The notes beneath the pieces were generated by a model that saw only the letters and a program-made list of their open reading frames with translations, had not been told where the DNA came from and searched no databases. Below, piece by piece: positions 35,761 through 44,356 of a stretch of DNA of 55,168 bases (position 1 is its first letter; each line of letters begins with the position of its first letter). Where the stretch lies: positions 1 through 55,168 of the forward strand of contig WREK01000002.1 in NCBI GenBank assembly GCA_009779355.1, read 5' to 3'. The translations under genes were made by a program, and so were the position numbers. Source of the DNA: Betaproteobacteria bacterium. Its GTDB lineage: Bacteria; Pseudomonadota; Gammaproteobacteria; Burkholderiales; Rhodocyclaceae.

Positions 35761-36615
35761 TTACAGCTTCTGTTCTGAATTCTTAAGCCTTTCGATTTGC
35801 CCGGAGAAGTGTTTCGAGATGCGTGGCAGCAAAGTTGCGCGCAAGTGCATGATGGCTTCGGCACGCAGGCGTTCGTTGAGCCTGGAGACCTCGCGCACGA
35901 CTAGTGCAGGGAATTCTTCGCGTAGCCAGGCTTCAATTTCTCCGACGATGAGGGTATCAAGTTGCTTCAGTTCTTTGGTGATGGCCCGCGCATGCTCAAC
36001 CGGGATCTCCAGAGGAGGGAGGGGAGCCGCAGGTGAGACGGGCGCTGTGGATGGACGAGGCGGCGCTTGTGGCGCCGGGTCAAACGGATATCTGTCGAGG
36101 AGAGATTGGGGCCACGCGGTCTGGAATCGTGGTTGCGTTGGGGACGGGTTCGCAGCCGATGCGGTTTGCGGTGAAGGTTTGGGCGCGGCGGCTGTAGGGG
36201 TTGCAGGCTGAGCCGGCGGCGTGGCTGGGTGTTGTGCCTTGGGAGGCTGCACGGCAGGGGAAGTATTGGTAACTGTTGGCGCAGCAGCTGTGGGTTGGGG
36301 GTGTGATGCGCCCGGATGCGGTGAGAGGGGGGCGCCGGTTTGTGATTTGGTGGTTTGCGTGGGCGCTGTAGCGGCCGCAGGCGCAGCAGGTTTGGGGTTG
36401 GTGGCCTGTTGCGGCTTTGCCGGGGATGCCGGCGCAGCGGTTTCGCCGAGGTCGAAAATGACCTCCGTGAGGACGGGCAGGTCATCTCCCGTGCCGTCAT
36501 TGGAGGGGTCTTCCCCGTGCTGGCGCAATAGGGCATTGGCTTCGTTTATCAGGGTACTGGCAACATCCAGTTCGGCGGAGCCAAGGAGAGGGGATGTGCG
36601 GGTGAGGGGGGTCAT
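35761..36615 (-). CDS. Pro/Ala-rich protein coupled to holC
   Basis: This 284-residue protein has three parts: an N-terminal 50 residues with an acidic stretch (LPVLTEVIFDLGE), a low-complexity Pro/Ala/Thr linker of about 140 residues, and a helical C-terminus (residues 200-284, EHARAITKELKQLDTLIVGE to KNSEQKL). The layout resembles the DUF2486-type proteins next to holC in betaproteobacteria. Its start overlaps the holC stop by 4 nt. The function is unknown. Confidence 0.75.
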   Translation of the reverse strand: MTPLTRTSPLLGSAELDVASTLINEANALLRQHGEDPSNDGTGDDLPVLTEVIFDLGETAAPASPAKPQQATNPKPAAPAAATAPTQTTKSQTGAPLSPHPGASHPQPTAAAPTVTNTSPAVQPPKAQHPATPPAQPATPTAAAPKPSPQTASAANPSPTQPRFQTAWPQSLLDRYPFDPAPQAPPRPSTAPVSPAAPLPPLEIPVEHARAITKELKQLDTLIVGEIEAWLREEFPALVVREVSRLNERLRAEAIMHLRATLLPRISKHFSGQIERLKNSEQKL

Positions 36616-37046
36616 AGGGCTATCCTGCGTTCGGCATCGAACGCCTTGAGCGGGAATTGTTGCTGTTTATAGTGCATCCAGCGCGCACGCGCGGGCGCAC
36701 GTTGGGTTTCGTTGCGGCCAACGATTTCAATCAACATACGGAAACGTTCGCATGCGGCAGGCAATTCAGGGGCGAGGTTGAAAAGCAGGTCGGTATGCGG
36801 CCACTCCTTTTCACCGGCAAAGCCGATGACTATTGGCGTTTCTGCCGCTAGCGGCGAGCCATTCATTACATGCGGAATGAAGCCGCCGGGGTCGGCTGTC
36901 CATAGCTCGCGGTCAAGCCGTTGTGCCAGGGCTGTGTCCGGGCTGACGATGACCGCTTTGCGTCCACTGCGATGGGCATTGCCAACCAGTTCGCAGACCA
37001 GCCCGATCAGGTCGTCGGCATTGTGATAGAAGTGGACGATTGTCAT
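36612..37046 (-). CDS. holC: DNA polymerase III chi subunit
   Basis: HolC connects the clamp loader to SSB during replication. The 144-residue protein shows the family start TIVHFYHNADDLIGLVCELV, KAVIVSPDTALAQRLDRELW, GFIPHVMNGSPLAAETPIVIG and LLFNLAPELPAACERFRMLIEIV. It lies 18 nt downstream of pepA, the usual proteobacterial neighbour, and overlaps the next gene. Confidence 0.94.
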   Translation of the reverse strand: MTIVHFYHNADDLIGLVCELVGNAHRSGRKAVIVSPDTALAQRLDRELWTADPGGFIPHVMNGSPLAAETPIVIGFAGEKEWPHTDLLFNLAPELPAACERFRMLIEIVGRNETQRAPARARWMHYKQQQFPLKAFDAERRIAL

Positions 37047-37064
37047 GGTGGCTTGTCGGGCGGT

Positions 37065-38606
37065 TTAGTGTTTACGCACCCTGGCGCGGTTTATTAGAAA
37101 TTCGCCAAGCAGGGGCAGTGGGCGGCCTGTGGCGCCCTTGGCCTCGCCGGACAGCCAGGCCGTGCCCGCGATGTCCAGGTGCGCCCATTTGTAAGCTTCG
37201 GCGAAACGCGACAAGAAAGCCGCGCCGGTGATCGCGCCGCCAAAACGGCCCCCGATGTTGGCCATATCGGCGAAGTTGCTCTTGAGCAGTTCCTGGTATT
37301 CCTCCCATAGCGGCAACCGCCAGACACGGTCGCCTGAATCGAGTCCACTTTGCGCCAGTTCAACGGCGAGCGCGTTGTCGGTGGAAAGCAGGCCGCTGGG
37401 GATTTTGCCCAGCGCGACGATGCAGGCTCCGGTCAGGGTGGCGATGTCGATGACGCAATCGGGGTCGAAGCGTTCGGCGTAGGTGAGGGCGTCGCAGAGA
37501 ACCAGTCGGCCTTCCGCGTCGGTGTTGAGAATTTCGATGGTTTGCCCGGACATCGAACGCACGACGTCACCGGGGCGGGAGGCATTGCCGCTGGGCATGT
37601 TTTCGGCAGCCGGGACGAGGCCGACCACGTCGACCGGCAACCTCATGAGGGCAATGGCCTTGAAAACGCCGATGACGCTGGCCGCGCCACACATGTCGTA
37701 TTTCATTTCGTCCATTTCCGCCCCGGGCTTGAGCGAGATGCCGCCGGAGTCGAAAGTGATGCCTTTGCCAACCAGCACGATGGGGCGCGATCCGCTACCT
37801 TTGTTTTTGGAGGGTTTTCTGCTTTTTCCAGGGCTGCTGCCACGATATTGCATGATGATGAACTGTGGTTCCTGGTTTGATCCGCGCGCCACCGAAAGCA
37901 GCGCGCCCATACCGAGTTTTTCCATGCCGCCGCGCTCAAGGACATCGACGTCAAATTTGAACTGTTTGCCCAAGGCGAGCGCGGTTTCGGCTAACTTGCC
38001 GGGTGTGCAGACATTGGCCCCGAGATTGGCCAGGTCTTTTGTCAGCGCCATGCCTTCAGCGATGGCCTGACCGTGGCGAATAGCTTCTTTTTGCGGCTGA
38101 CTGGGTTCGGAAGAAAGGAGGAACGCGATTTCGTGCGCGCCGCGTTTTACGCTTTCGCTTTTGACGCTCGGTGCGTTGAACCTGTAAGCGCAGTCGGCGA
38201 TGATGCGGCTGGCTTGCCGCAGTGCCCAAGTGAGGTCGCGCCCCGGCGGCAGGGTGGCTTCTTCGAGTACGATTGCGCCATCCTTGGCCCGGGTGTCGGC
38301 AAATGCCCTACCTACGGCGGTGAGGGCGTTGCGCCAAGCTCTGTCGCCGAATGAGCCGGATTTGCCAAGGCTCACCAGCAACACCCGTTCGGCAGCAACA
38401 CCCGCGAGTCCATGCAGAAGCAGGGTTGATCCGGCTTTTTCGTCGAGTTCATTGGAGGAAATGAAGCCGGAGAGTTTGTCTTGGGCGGCTTCATTCACGG
38501 CCTGACATGCCGGAGGCAATAGAGTGTCAACAAAAACGCTGAGAACCAGTAGGCCCGTTTCCGGTTTTTCGGGAGAAGTAATCTTTATGGTAAATTTCAC
38601 AGGCAT
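37065..38606 (-). CDS. pepA: Leucyl aminopeptidase (cytosol aminopeptidase, M17)
   Basis: PepA is a two-metal aminopeptidase that in E. coli also binds DNA. It shows VLVGKGITFDSGGISLKPG, EMKYDMCGAASVIG and the family signature NTDAEGRLVL, which carry the metal ligands and catalytic residues. I start it at the ATG 38606 (513 residues, MPVKFTIKITSPEK), which aligns with typical PepA starts. A GTG at 38633 would add nine residues. The upstream gap of 152 bp is shared with the divergently read lptF. Confidence 0.95.
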   Translation of the reverse strand: MPVKFTIKITSPEKPETGLLVLSVFVDTLLPPACQAVNEAAQDKLSGFISSNELDEKAGSTLLLHGLAGVAAERVLLVSLGKSGSFGDRAWRNALTAVGRAFADTRAKDGAIVLEEATLPPGRDLTWALRQASRIIADCAYRFNAPSVKSESVKRGAHEIAFLLSSEPSQPQKEAIRHGQAIAEGMALTKDLANLGANVCTPGKLAETALALGKQFKFDVDVLERGGMEKLGMGALLSVARGSNQEPQFIIMQYRGSSPGKSRKPSKNKGSGSRPIVLVGKGITFDSGGISLKPGAEMDEMKYDMCGAASVIGVFKAIALMRLPVDVVGLVPAAENMPSGNASRPGDVVRSMSGQTIEILNTDAEGRLVLCDALTYAERFDPDCVIDIATLTGACIVALGKIPSGLLSTDNALAVELAQSGLDSGDRVWRLPLWEEYQELLKSNFADMANIGGRFGGAITGAAFLSRFAEAYKWAHLDIAGTAWLSGEAKGATGRPLPLLGEFLINRARVRKH

Positions 38607-38758
38607 TGCTCTGATGGGAGCGCGAAAAAACACCTTCCATAGCTTTCCATGGTAATGAGTCTGCGCTAACTAACAGCAGACAATTATGTCTCGTTTTGGC
38701 GAAGCCCGTCAAAAACTTAGTGTTTCCTTCCATTGAACTTTCATTCGGCTATTAAACG

Positions 38759-39877
38759 ATGATTTTTCACCGCGCCCTTCAACGGGAATTTACCCATGTA
38801 GCGGCGGCGGTATTCGTTGCGCTGTTTGCGGTGCTGATTACCGTGGTGCTCATTCGTCTGCTCGGACAGGCGGCGGGGGGGCGGGTTCCTGTCGATGCGG
38901 TACTGGCGCTGATCGGTTTTGGATCCCTGTCGGATTTGCCTGTTGTGCTGACCCTGACAATGTTTCTCGGCGTGCTTCTATCGTTGTCGCGCAGTTACCG
39001 GGATTCCGAAATGGTGGTGTGGTTTGCTTCCGGTTTGCCGCTTACGGCCTGGATCTGGCCTGTGTTGCGGTTCGCCTTGCCGCTGACGTTGGTGATTACC
39101 GGAATGACGCTGATCCTTAGCCCCTGGGCGAACATGAAGAGCGTTGAATATCGCGTAAGGCTGGAAAACCGCGACGATACGCAACGTGTTGCACCGGGAG
39201 TATTTCGTGAATCGTCCGGCGCGCAGCGGGTTTTTTTCGTCGAACTCGAAGCAGGTGAAGACGGGAAAGTGAGCAACGTTTTCGTAAGCGAAGAGAGGGG
39301 CGGTAAGCTGTCTGTGGTGGTGGCCTCGAAAGGTTCGGTTCAAACCGACGAAGAAGGCAATCGCTATGTGGTTCTTGAACAGGGCCGGCGTTATGACGGC
39401 AATCCGGGTACGCCGGAATACCGGGTCATGCTTTTCGACCGCTACCAGTTGCGGATTGAATCGAACCAGCAATCTGCGCAGCCATTGCGGATTCGCGCGG
39501 AACCGACAGCCGAACTGCTTAAGATGGCTGATAAGCGTAGTTTTGGTGAATTGAGTTCCCGGATCAGTACGCCGCTGGCGGCATTGATCCTGGCGCTGCT
39601 GGCGATCCCTCTTTCCTTTGTCAACCCACGCGCCGGACGCGGCAGCAACCTGTTATTGGCGATCCCGATCTACCTGATTTACAGCAACGCTGTCCTCCTC
39701 TGCCAGACCTGGGTGTCACAGGGCAAGCTGTCGTTTACATCCGGGTTGCTGCTGCCGCACCTGGCGGCATTGACGTTGTTGGTAGTGTTTTTCTATCGTC
39801 GTTTCGCAGTGATGTCGTTCTGGCGCCGCCGCGTAGCGCGTGTTGAAAAGCCCACGCAACAGGGGCAGGGGCAATGA
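38759..39877 (+). CDS. lptF: LPS export permease LptF
   Basis: LptF is one of the two membrane subunits of the Lpt complex that extracts LPS from the inner membrane. The 372-residue protein has about six membrane helices and a periplasmic jellyroll. It begins MIFHRALQREFTHVAAAVFV and shows LLGQAAGGRVP, YRDSEMVVWFASGL, and LSSRISTPLAALILALLAIPLSF with NPRAGR. Its stop overlaps lptG by 4 nt, and it is divergent from pepA, the standard arrangement. Confidence 0.95.
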   Translation: MIFHRALQREFTHVAAAVFVALFAVLITVVLIRLLGQAAGGRVPVDAVLALIGFGSLSDLPVVLTLTMFLGVLLSLSRSYRDSEMVVWFASGLPLTAWIWPVLRFALPLTLVITGMTLILSPWANMKSVEYRVRLENRDDTQRVAPGVFRESSGAQRVFFVELEAGEDGKVSNVFVSEERGGKLSVVVASKGSVQTDEEGNRYVVLEQGRRYDGNPGTPEYRVMLFDRYQLRIESNQQSAQPLRIRAEPTAELLKMADKRSFGELSSRISTPLAALILALLAIPLSFVNPRAGRGSNLLLAIPIYLIYSNAVLLCQTWVSQGKLSFTSGLLLPHLAALTLLVVFFYRRFAVMSFWRRRVARVEKPTQQGQGQ

Positions 39878-40965
39878 ACCGCATCCTGCTCGGCTACCTG
39901 GCACGAGAAATCTATGCCGCAACCTTAATGGTGTTGTTAGCTTTCCTTGGCTTGTTTGCTTTTTTCGATTTCGTCAACGAACTCCCCGATATAGGCAGGA
40001 GCGGTTATCAGGCCCACCATGCGCTGATATACGTGGTGATGCTCTTGCCGACCAGGTTGTATGAATTGCTACCGGTGGCAGTATTGATCGGTTCGCTTTA
40101 TGCCCTGACCACGCTGGCTCGTCATTCCGAGATCACGGTTATGCGCGCTTCCGGCCTATCGACGAGGAGGATGCTGGGAATGCTCTGCCTGATCGGCATC
40201 ATGCCGGTGGCGTTTACCTACGTTTTTGGCGAATACCTCGCACCGCCCGCCGAGAGTGCGGCGCGACAATGGAGGCTGATCAGAACCAAATCGGCCATTT
40301 CGCAACAACTGCGCTCAGGGTTGTGGGTCAAAGACGGCCTGCGTACGGTCAATGTGCGCGTCCTGCAGCCGGATCGCAGCATGAACCGTGTACGGGTGTT
40401 TACTTTCGATGAGGCCGGGGCGCTGCAATCTATTGCCGAGGCGGAGCGCGGCGTCTATGTTCAGGCGGGTGATAAGGGCAAGGGATATTGGCATTTGACC
40501 GACGTGACACGTACTGAATTTTCCGACGACCACATTGCGCTGGCCTCACCGGACAACGTGATCTGGGAGTCGGCGCTCACGCCCGAGGTGCTCAGTGTGT
40601 TGATGGTGCAGCCCGATCGGATGTCGGTGACGGCTTTGCTGGCCTACATCAGCCATTTGCGTGAAAACCGGCAAGATGCGAGTCGTTATGAAATCGCTTT
40701 GTGGAAAAAACTTACCGCGCCTTTCGCCTCGTTGGTGATGCTGATCCTGGCCCTGCCGTTTGCGTTGATTCACGAGCGTAGCGGCGGAGTTAGCGTGAAG
40801 GTGTTTCTCGGCGTGATGCTTGGCGTGACGTTCTACCTGCTCAACGGGATGTTTTCCAGCCTTGGGACGATCAATTCATGGCCCCCCTCAATTGCGGCAG
40901 TTACGCCAAGCCTGCTGTTTCTTATGGCGGCAGCGGTGATGCTGTACATAGTGGAACGGCGATAG
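39874..40965 (+). CDS. lptG: LPS export permease LptG
   Basis: LptG is the partner of LptF. The 363-residue protein shows NRILLGYLAREIYAATLMVL, FDFVNELPDIGR, LLPTRLYELLPVAVLIGSLY, HSEITVMRASGLST and KLTAPFASLVMLILALPFA. The start overlaps the lptF stop (ATGA). The stop at 40965 is followed immediately by copy B of the 91-bp repeat. Confidence 0.95.
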   Translation: MNRILLGYLAREIYAATLMVLLAFLGLFAFFDFVNELPDIGRSGYQAHHALIYVVMLLPTRLYELLPVAVLIGSLYALTTLARHSEITVMRASGLSTRRMLGMLCLIGIMPVAFTYVFGEYLAPPAESAARQWRLIRTKSAISQQLRSGLWVKDGLRTVNVRVLQPDRSMNRVRVFTFDEAGALQSIAEAERGVYVQAGDKGKGYWHLTDVTRTEFSDDHIALASPDNVIWESALTPEVLSVLMVQPDRMSVTALLAYISHLRENRQDASRYEIALWKKLTAPFASLVMLILALPFALIHERSGGVSVKVFLGVMLGVTFYLLNGMFSSLGTINSWPPSIAAVTPSLLFLMAAAVMLYIVERR

Positions 40966-41056
40966 GGAAACATTGATTTATTCCATCCAGGCATCGTAGG
41001 TGCGGGTTTCAAACACGTCCATGTCCGTTCGTCGGCTTGCAGACCATGTGTCAGGC
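40966..41056 (+). repeat. 91-bp dispersed repeat, copy B
   Basis: This copy begins at the base after the lptG stop. It matches the reverse complement of 31869-31959 at about 91 per cent. It forms the left part of a larger stem-loop (40990-41099). Confidence 0.85.
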
Positions 41057-41099
41057 GATGTTTTGGGCGGGTGGGTTTGAAACCTGCACCTACGATGCC
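40990..41099. repeat. Long stem-loop behind lptG
   Basis: The arms 40990-41014 (starting GGCATCGTAGGTGCG) and 41075-41099 (ending CACCTACGATGCC) pair at 24 of 25 positions, around a 60-nt loop that lies largely inside repeat copy B. No T-run follows. It could stabilise the 3' end of lptFG mRNA or be a folded mobile repeat. Confidence 0.75.
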
Positions 41100-41212
41100 A
41101 GAACGCTCAGGAATTGTTCAGCGCTTCTTCTTCTCATAAGGGAGGGTAGGTATTCTCGTCCCAAAGGTTTAGAGTTGCGGACTTTGTTGTTGCCTATGCA
41201 CGTCCTTTCATA

Positions 41213-43684
41213 ATGAGTCCAGATGCCATCCCCTCCGCCGACCCGGGCTGTTACCACTGCGGCTTGCCTGTTCCGGCGCAGGCGCATTATTTCGTGGACG
41301 TGGACGGCAGGCAGCAGCGCATGTGCTGTGCCGGATGCGAGGCGGCGGCGCGGCTGATCGTTGATAACGGGCTGGCCGACTATTACCGACGCCGCGATGC
41401 CATGCCTGAAAAACGCCCCGAGGCGATACCGGAGGAACTGCGTGAATTGGGGCATTTCGACCATCCCGAGTTCCAGCAAAGTTTCGTGCGCCCTGTCGGC
41501 GAGCATGAACGCGAGACTTCGCTGATTCTTGAAGGCATCACCTGCGCTGCCTGCGTGTGGCTCAACGAGCGGCACATTGCCCTCCAACCGGGGGTCTTGG
41601 GGGCACAGGTCAATTACGCTACCCGGCGTGTCCGCGTACGTTGGGACGAACGCCGGATAAAACTCTCCGACATTCTTGGGGCTATTTACTCCATCGGCTA
41701 CCGCGCTTACCCATATGATGCCGCGCGTGCCGAGGATGTTGCCGACCGCGAGCGCCGTGCGATGTTGTGGCGGGTGTTCGTCGCCGGGTTCGGCATGATG
41801 CAGGTGATGATGTATGCGGTTCCGGGCTATATCGCGGGTGACGGGGGAATGACGCTGCGCGAGCAATTGTGGTTTCGCTGGGCCAGCCTGATCCTGACCT
41901 TGCCGGTGGTGCTGTATTCCGCCGCGCCATTTTTCAAGCATGCCGTGCGTGACTTCCGTTTGCGCCGGCTGGGGATGGACGTGCCGGTTGCGCTCGGCGT
42001 TGGCAGTGCTTTTCTGGCAAGCATGTGGGCGACACTGGTGAACGGCCCGGAAGTCTATTTCGATTCGGTGACGATGTTCGTTTTTTTCCTGTTGGGCGGA
42101 CGTTACCTTGAAATGCTCGCCAGGGCGAAGGCTGTGCGCGGAATTGAGGAACTAGGCAAGATTTTGCCCGCATTCACGGAACGGTTGCCGCGCTGGCCCC
42201 TTCCTGACGGCGAGCAGGTGCCGGTTTCGCAACTCGTGCCGGGGGATTATGTGCGGGTGCGTCCAGGCGGAGTGATTCCGGCCGATGGAACCGTGATCGA
42301 CGGTGTGAGCGAAATCAACGAAGCCCTGCTGACCGGCGAGAGCCGCCCCGTACCCAAGAAGGCGGAATCGAAGCTTACCGGCGGCAGTATCAATATTTCC
42401 AGCCCGCTCGTAATGCGGATCGAGCAGGTGGGGGACAGTACCCGGCTGGCGGCGATTCGCCGCCTGATGGAGCGGGCGTCAACCGAGAAACCGAAACTGG
42501 CGGCTCTTTCCGATCGCTGGGCAACGGTTTTCGTTGTAGTCCTGCTTGCGTTGGCGGCGACGACGGGGGTCGGCTGGTATTTCACTGATCCGGCGCGGGC
42601 TTTGTGGGTGTTCGTGTCCGTGCTGGTGGTGGCGTGCCCTTGCGCCCTATCGTTGGCTACTCCCGCCGCGCTCACGGTGGCAACCGACGCCTTGGCGCGC
42701 ATGGGCGTGCTGGTTACGCGCGGGCATGCCATCGAGACCTTGGCGAGAGCCAATCATTACGTATTCGACAAAACCGGTACGCTGACGACGGGGCGGCTGC
42801 GGCTGGAGGAGACGCTGCCCCTCGGCGCGATGGACGTCGGAACTTTGCATGCACTTTCCAGCGCGCTGGAACAAGGCTCCGAGCATCCCGTAGCGGCTGC
42901 CTTGCGCGAAGCGGCAACCGGAAATCCGCCGGTTGCGGTTAGCGATGTCACGGCAGTGACGGGGCATGGGATGGCCGGGCGTTACGGCGGAGGGGCGGTA
43001 TGGATTGGCCGCCCGGATTTCGTTGCCGCGCGCGCGAGTCTGTCCATGCCGGACGGATCCACCGAAATGGAAGCGAAAACGGGGACGGTCATCGCGCTTG
43101 CCGATGAACATGGATGGCTGGGGCTTTTCCGTTTTGCAGACGCCTTGCGGCCGGCTGCGGCGGATATGGTTCGGCAACTTACGGCGTCGAGAATCCCGGT
43201 GACGGTTCTTTCGGGTGACGCATCGGCGACAGTGGCGGCAGTTGGGCGCCAACTGGGAATCATCGATGTGCATGGCGCAATGACGCCGCAGGACAAGCAG
43301 GCATTCATCACCCGCCTGCAAGAAGATCCGGTCAAGGTAGTGGCGATGGTCGGCGATGGCGTAAACGATGCGCCGGTGCTGGCGCAGGCACATATTTCGG
43401 TGGCGATGGGCAGCGGAACCGACCTCGCCCGCAACCAGGCCGACATCGTGCTGCTCGGCGAGAATTTCACTAATCTCTGTGACGGGGCTGGCTGGGCCCG
43501 GAAAACCTTGTGGGTCATCCGGCAAAACCTGTGCTGGGCGGCTGCATACAACCTTTCCATTGTACCATTGGCAATGATGGGGCGGGTGACGCCACTGATA
43601 GCGGGCGTCGGCATGGCCGGCAGTTCGCTGCTGGTAGTTCTCAACGCACTACGGCTGCAACGGCAGCGCCGGGGCAAGGAGTAG
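41213..43684 (+). CDS. ccoI: Copper-exporting P-type ATPase CcoI (FixI)
   Basis: CcoI delivers copper for the binuclear centre of cbb3 oxidase. The 823-residue protein begins with a Cys-rich part (GCYHCGLPVP and MCCAGCEAA), then a heavy-metal domain with GITCAACVW, about eight membrane helices with the copper motif ACPCALSLATPAAL, the phosphorylation motif DKTGTLTTG, and MVGDGVNDAPVLAQA. The actuator TGE motif is in LLTGESRPVPKK. No strong ribosome site lies before the ATG at 41213. It precedes ccoS by 14 nt. Confidence 0.96.
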   Translation: MSPDAIPSADPGCYHCGLPVPAQAHYFVDVDGRQQRMCCAGCEAAARLIVDNGLADYYRRRDAMPEKRPEAIPEELRELGHFDHPEFQQSFVRPVGEHERETSLILEGITCAACVWLNERHIALQPGVLGAQVNYATRRVRVRWDERRIKLSDILGAIYSIGYRAYPYDAARAEDVADRERRAMLWRVFVAGFGMMQVMMYAVPGYIAGDGGMTLREQLWFRWASLILTLPVVLYSAAPFFKHAVRDFRLRRLGMDVPVALGVGSAFLASMWATLVNGPEVYFDSVTMFVFFLLGGRYLEMLARAKAVRGIEELGKILPAFTERLPRWPLPDGEQVPVSQLVPGDYVRVRPGGVIPADGTVIDGVSEINEALLTGESRPVPKKAESKLTGGSINISSPLVMRIEQVGDSTRLAAIRRLMERASTEKPKLAALSDRWATVFVVVLLALAATTGVGWYFTDPARALWVFVSVLVVACPCALSLATPAALTVATDALARMGVLVTRGHAIETLARANHYVFDKTGTLTTGRLRLEETLPLGAMDVGTLHALSSALEQGSEHPVAAALREAATGNPPVAVSDVTAVTGHGMAGRYGGGAVWIGRPDFVAARASLSMPDGSTEMEAKTGTVIALADEHGWLGLFRFADALRPAAADMVRQLTASRIPVTVLSGDASATVAAVGRQLGIIDVHGAMTPQDKQAFITRLQEDPVKVVAMVGDGVNDAPVLAQAHISVAMGSGTDLARNQADIVLLGENFTNLCDGAGWARKTLWVIRQNLCWAAAYNLSIVPLAMMGRVTPLIAGVGMAGSSLLVVLNALRLQRQRRGKE

Positions 43685-43698
43685 GGGAGTAAGGCAAA

Positions 43699-43893
43699 AT
43701 GGAAGAAAGTCTTTACCTGTTGATTCCGATCTCGGTGCTACTGGTTTTCATCATTGGTGCGATGTTCTGGTGGGCGTTGCGCTCCGGACAATACGACGAT
43801 CTTGAAGGCCCTGCGTATCGTATCCTGTTCGACGACCGGGACGAGCCGGAACGCAGGCAAGAAGAGGGCGCCGGGACGGCAGAGGAAAAATGA
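43699..43893 (+). CDS. ccoS: cbb3 oxidase maturation protein CcoS
   Basis: CcoS is a one-helix protein of 64 residues needed for cofactor insertion into CcoN. It shows MEESLYLLIPISVLLVFIIG with the helix, FWWALRSGQYDDLEGPAYRI (the family signature) and LFDD, then a charged tail. GGAG and AAGG lie 6-12 nt before the start. It ends the ccoIS unit, and the FNR-site region follows. Confidence 0.95.
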   Translation: MEESLYLLIPISVLLVFIIGAMFWWALRSGQYDDLEGPAYRILFDDRDEPERRQEEGAGTAEEK

Positions 43894-43959
43894 TCTTCAA
43901 AAATCGTGATGGAACTGTGACTGAATTTACAGGAAGAGCGAGGTAAACAAGCTATTTGA

Positions 43960-43973
43960 TTGACCTGCGTCAA
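43960..43973 (+). promoter_or_regulatory. FNR-type site 1, for candidate small RNA
   Basis: TTGACCTGCGTCAA is a perfect TTGAC-N4-GTCAA dyad that fits the FNR consensus TTGAY-N4-RTCAA. A -10-like TACACT (43997-44002) predicts a start near 44009, which puts the dyad centre at about -42, the class II activator position. The nearest downstream gene in this direction is not ccoN but the candidate small RNA. Confidence 0.72.
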
Positions 43974-44008
43974 AGGAACGTGGTAGGGGTAGGGCATACA
44001 CTACTTGC

Positions 44009-44116
44009 TGTTCCATCCAGGATGTCGGATTGTGTCTCATGTTTTGGTATCCGGCTGGCTCAAATGTTTTGTCTCTCTGTTGGGGTTGGGGGTGCGTGTA
44101 TGCGCACCCTTTTTTT
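44009..44116 (+). ncRNA. Candidate FNR-activated small RNA
   Basis: About 108 nt lie between the start predicted from FNR site 1 with its -10 hexamer and the T-run of an intrinsic terminator. No ribosome site or credible reading frame is inside. The middle part is rich in U and C (GTCTCTCTG near 44071-44079), as expected for an unpaired targeting region. Size and control resemble FnrS/AniS-type small RNAs, but I see no direct sequence match. This is a prediction. Confidence 0.5.
44090..44116 (+). terminator. Intrinsic terminator
   Basis: The stem GGGTGCG (44090-44096) and CGCACCC (44103-44109) closes a 6-nt loop and is followed by seven T residues (44110-44116). It lies well beyond the ccoS stop (about 200 nt) and before the ccoN promoter. 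It could end ccoIS read-through, the candidate small RNA, or both. Confidence 0.85.
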
Positions 44117-44234
44117 CGCTTGAACTTTGCCTTTTTCCGTCGTTTGACCAGTACGTAAATAGGACTAAAACCCGGTAATTTTCGGTGAGGTGTTCATACG
44201 TGCGCCAAAGTGCAATAATGCACACTTCTGCGAT

Positions 44235-44275
44235 TTGATCTGTATCAAATTGTAGATTCAACCTGAAGGTATTCT
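44235..44275 (+). promoter_or_regulatory. FNR-dependent ccoN promoter
   Basis: TTGATCTGTATCAA (44235-44248) is a perfect FNR site. A -10-like TATTCT lies at 44270-44275, giving a predicted start near 44282 and a site centre at about -41, the class II position. It should switch on ccoNOQP when oxygen is low. Confidence 0.82.
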
Positions 44276-44356
44276 TCAGCCGACGAGAACGGTGTATTAC
44301 TGTTCCCGTATTTGGTGATGGTATCGAAAAAGCTTTTTAACCAAGAGGTGACTCAC

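Larger units (their letters stand above)
43894..44356. other. Regulatory gap between ccoS and ccoN
   Basis: This 463-bp stretch has no protein gene. It holds two perfect FNR-type dyads (43960-43973 and 44235-44248), a candidate small RNA between the first dyad and an intrinsic terminator (44009-44116), and the ccoN leader with a good ribosome site. The short open frames on both strands have no family resemblance. Confidence 0.7.

Noticed and set aside
41161-41212. FNR site before ccoI
   Set aside because: The segment has only a loose TTG...-like match without the second half-site.
44037-44261. Minus-strand frame of 74 codons in the ccoS-ccoN gap
   Set aside because: It runs through a terminator stem and an FNR site, has no ribosome site and no family resemblance.
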